Position numbers and translations under genes: made by a program. A stretch of DNA of 64,000 bases, from NCBI RefSeq assembly GCF_964199965.1, contig NZ_CAXMZT010000005.1, positions 62,001-126,000 of the forward strand, in the 5' to 3' direction. Every line of letters starts with the position of its first letter. Within the stretch, counting starts at the first letter, position 1. The notes under the pieces are model-generated. The model had not been told where the DNA came from and did no database searches. It saw nothing but the letters and a program-made list of their open reading frames with translations. The stretch comes from JAFIFT01 sp020051095 (GTDB taxonomy: Bacteria; Pseudomonadota; Gammaproteobacteria; Legionellales; Legionellaceae). Shown one piece after another: positions 62,026 through 64,000 of the stretch.

Positions 62026-63215
62026 TATTTGTTCGATTTTTCGCTAGCACGATGCTCTAACATGGCAACTGCTGGTAAGGTTTTGCCTTCTAAGCATTCC
62101 AAAAATGCGCCACCACCCGTTGAAATATAGGAAATCTGATTTTGAATGCCATATTGATCGACGGCTGCTAATGTATCGCCGCCGCCGGCAATGGAAAATG
62201 CTTCAGATTCAGCAATGGCGAAGGCTAAAGCGCGTGTACCATAAGCGAATTGTGGAAATTCAAATACGCCAATAGGCCCATTCCATATAATGGTTTTAGC
62301 TAATTCAATAATGTCGATATAACGGCCAACTGATTCCGGACCTGCGTCAAATATCATATCGTTACCTGAAATATTGGCTAATGATTTATTAAAAGCGGGG
62401 CAGCTTTCGGCAAATTCTTTGCCAACCACGACGTCGACGGGTAAGGTTATTTGGCAATTATTAACTTTGGCAAGCTGTAAGATGTCGGCCGCTTCGCTTA
62501 GTAAATTTTCTTCGACCAATGATCGTCCGATTTCAACGCCTTGTGCTTTTAAGAATGTATTAGCGATGCCACCGCCTGGAATCAAGTAATCAACCTGGGT
62601 GACGAGTTGGCGAAGCAAGCTTAATTTGGAGGAGACTTTTGCCCCGCCCACGATGGCGACGATGGGCTTTTCAGGCGCTTTTAACGCCGCTTCAATAGCC
62701 GTTAATTCTTTCACCAATAAAGGACCTGCGACAGCAATCGGTGCGTAATGAGCAACACCGACAGTAGAGGCTTGAGAACGATGGGCTGTACCAAATGCAT
62801 CCATGACAAAAATATCGCATAAAGCGGCCATTTTTTTGGATAATTCGACGTCATTTTCTTTCTCACCGGCGTTGAATCGCACGTTTTCGCACAACACGAG
62901 TTCGCCGGGATGGACATCGACCCCTTCCAGGTAATCTTTGACAAATCGGACTGGGTAATTGATATGGCTGCTTAGATAGTCAGCAACGGGTTGTAAAGTA
63001 TATCTTGGATCATACATGCCTTCATTGGGGCGGCCTAAGTGCGACAGAACAATCACCGCAGCCCCATCATCCAGCAAGCGCGTCAATGTGGGTATAGCCG
63101 CTTGTAAACGTTGATCACTGGTAATTAAGCCATCTTTGATGGGCACATTGAGATCTTCACGAATGAGAACGCGTTTATTTTTTAAAGAAACATCATCAAG
63201 CGTCAGCACCTTCAT
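62025..63215 (-). CDS. pgk: Phosphoglycerate kinase
   Basis: Glycolytic transfer of phosphate from 1,3-bisphosphoglycerate to ADP. REDLNVPIKDG near the start, LSHLGRP, GGAKVSSKL and the terminal GGGDTLAAV loop are typical. 396 residues, ATG at 63215 after GGAGA. It starts 10 bp after gap, the usual operon order. Confidence 0.97.
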   Translation of the reverse strand: MKVLTLDDVSLKNKRVLIREDLNVPIKDGLITSDQRLQAAIPTLTRLLDDGAAVIVLSHLGRPNEGMYDPRYTLQPVADYLSSHINYPVRFVKDYLEGVDVHPGELVLCENVRFNAGEKENDVELSKKMAALCDIFVMDAFGTAHRSQASTVGVAHYAPIAVAGPLLVKELTAIEAALKAPEKPIVAIVGGAKVSSKLSLLRQLVTQVDYLIPGGGIANTFLKAQGVEIGRSLVEENLLSEAADILQLAKVNNCQITLPVDVVVGKEFAESCPAFNKSLANISGNDMIFDAGPESVGRYIDIIELAKTIIWNGPIGVFEFPQFAYGTRALAFAIAESEAFSIAGGGDTLAAVDQYGIQNQISYISTGGGAFLECLEGKTLPAVAMLEHRASEKSNK

Positions 63216-63225
63216 TGTATTCTCC

Positions 63226-64000
63226 TTACCGAGACATCATAACCGACGCAACATCCAGCATTCGGTTAGAAAAGCCCCACTCATTGTCATACCATGCTGC
63301 GACTTTGACTAATTTACCTAAAACTTTTGTTTGGCTTGCATCAAAAATAGCCGAGGCAGGGTTGTGATTAAAATCAATGGAAACCAAAGGGAGGTCAGTA
63401 TATTCGAGGATGTCGTTGGCAGCTTGCTTCATGACTTGATTGACTTCTTCTACGGATGTTTCTCGAGAGGCATTAAAGGTTAAATCAACGATTGATACGT
63501 TAATAGTTGGTATGCGCATGGCAAAGCCATCCAAACGGCCATTAAGTTCTGGCAAAACCAAACCAACAGCGGCAGCGGCGCCGGTTTTGGTCGGGATGAT
63601 TGATTGGGTTGCTGATCGCGCACGACGAAGATCTTTATGACAACCATCCAATAACATTTGATCTTTGGTGTAGGCATGAATGGTGTTAATCAAGCCTGTT
63701 TCAATACCAATGGCTTTGTGAAGGGGTTTGACAACTGGTGCCAGGCAGTTTGTTGTGCAAGACGCGTTGGAGATAATCGTATGACCACCTGTAATTTGCT
63801 CATGGTTCACGCCATAGACGACCGTGGCGTCGACATCTTTTCCGGGTGCTGAAATTAACACTTTCTTTGCCCCCGCATCAATATGCATTTGTGCATCACT
63901 GCGGCGAGTGAATTTTCCGGTACACTCAAACACTAAATCAACCTTCATTTCAGCCCAAGGTAAATTTTTGGGATCGCGCTCGGAGGTAATACGAATGGGG
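63226..64000 (-). CDS. gap: Glyceraldehyde-3-phosphate dehydrogenase, N-terminus beyond the window
   Basis: NAD-dependent oxidative phosphorylation of glyceraldehyde-3-phosphate. Catalytic Cys is in SNASCTTNCLAP, and HAYTKDQMLLDG, RAAxSIIPT-like and WYDNEWGFSNRM are all present. The frame stays open to base 64000, reading ITSERDPKNLPW before the first Met, so the N-terminal Rossmann part lies outside the window. Upstream of pgk in the same operon. The gap type cannot be separated from epd without the rest, but the SCTTNC motif favours gap. Confidence 0.93.
   Translation of the reverse strand, partial: PIRITSERDPKNLPWAEMKVDLVFECTGKFTRRSDAQMHIDAGAKKVLISAPGKDVDATVVYGVNHEQITGGHTIISNASCTTNCLAPVVKPLHKAIGIETGLINTIHAYTKDQMLLDGCHKDLRRARSATQSIIPTKTGAAAAVGLVLPELNGRLDGFAMRIPTINVSIVDLTFNASRETSVEEVNQVMKQAANDILEYTDLPLVSIDFNHNPASAIFDASQTKVLGKLVKVAAWYDNEWGFSNRMLDVASVMMSR

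Overview
The window reads as a chromosomal segment of a Legionella-type gammaproteobacterium. Four things point there: a large nonulosonic (legionaminic-type) acid surface-polysaccharide locus, a secreted protein of the DotI/IcmL family, a GGA-rich Rsm-type small RNA with an upstream site matching the Legionella LetA consensus TNAGAAATTTCTNA, and a secreted M4 zinc protease. Genus level is inference; no rRNA or other marker is present. The DNA is visibly AT-rich.

Positions 1-39156 form the glycan locus. After a partial asparagine synthase (1-1263, minus) comes a long plus-strand block: a GT4 glycosyltransferase, an N-acetyl sugar amidotransferase, and a tightly overlapping run LegB-LegC-LegG-LegI-LegH-PtmE-HisF-HisH. 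This should make a GDP- or UDP-bis-N-acetyl sugar, condense it to a nonulosonate and supply ammonia for an acetimidoyl (amidino) group. It continues with a GT-B-like protein, a CMP-sugar synthetase, a methyltransferase, a second very divergent NeuB-like synthase, an APH-fold kinase and another GT-B-like protein.

From 18035 to 31274 lies an accessory glycan module, mostly on the minus strand: a flippase-like ABC exporter, a second amidotransferase, an NHL propeller, a Gfo/Idh oxidoreductase, three mutually related GT-B-like proteins, a PhyH dioxygenase, a radical SAM/SPASM enzyme, a second methyltransferase paralogous to the first, and a SGNH hydrolase remnant. From 31325 to 39156 come two SDRs, two Gfo/Idh proteins, a second CMP-sugar synthetase, a second HisF/HisH pair and a second ABC exporter. 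The locus thus carries two NeuA, two NeuB-like, two amidotransferase/HisF/HisH sets and two exporters.

Positions 39157-40300 hold a repeat island: two 264-bp tandem units built from inverted palindromes and 33-bp repeats, next to a small GIY-YIG nuclease gene that is itself flanked by the same palindrome.

Positions 40303-64000 are mainly housekeeping and envelope genes: DsbD-like reductase and a thioredoxin-fold partner, an alpha/beta hydrolase, hfq-hflX, two effector-candidate hypotheticals, tandem small RNAs (47445-47787) before the IcmL-like gene, an M4 protease, prs, tRNA-Gln, lolB, coaD, ggt, a PlsC-type acyltransferase, the classic glmM-folP-ftsH-rlmE / yhbY order, and pgk-gap. Several dispersed REP-like palindromes sit between these genes. 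The most interesting less-described items are the second C-loop small RNA, the three-member GT-B-like family with its radical SAM/PhyH neighbours, the divergent NeuB, and the complementary active-site losses in the two HisF copies.
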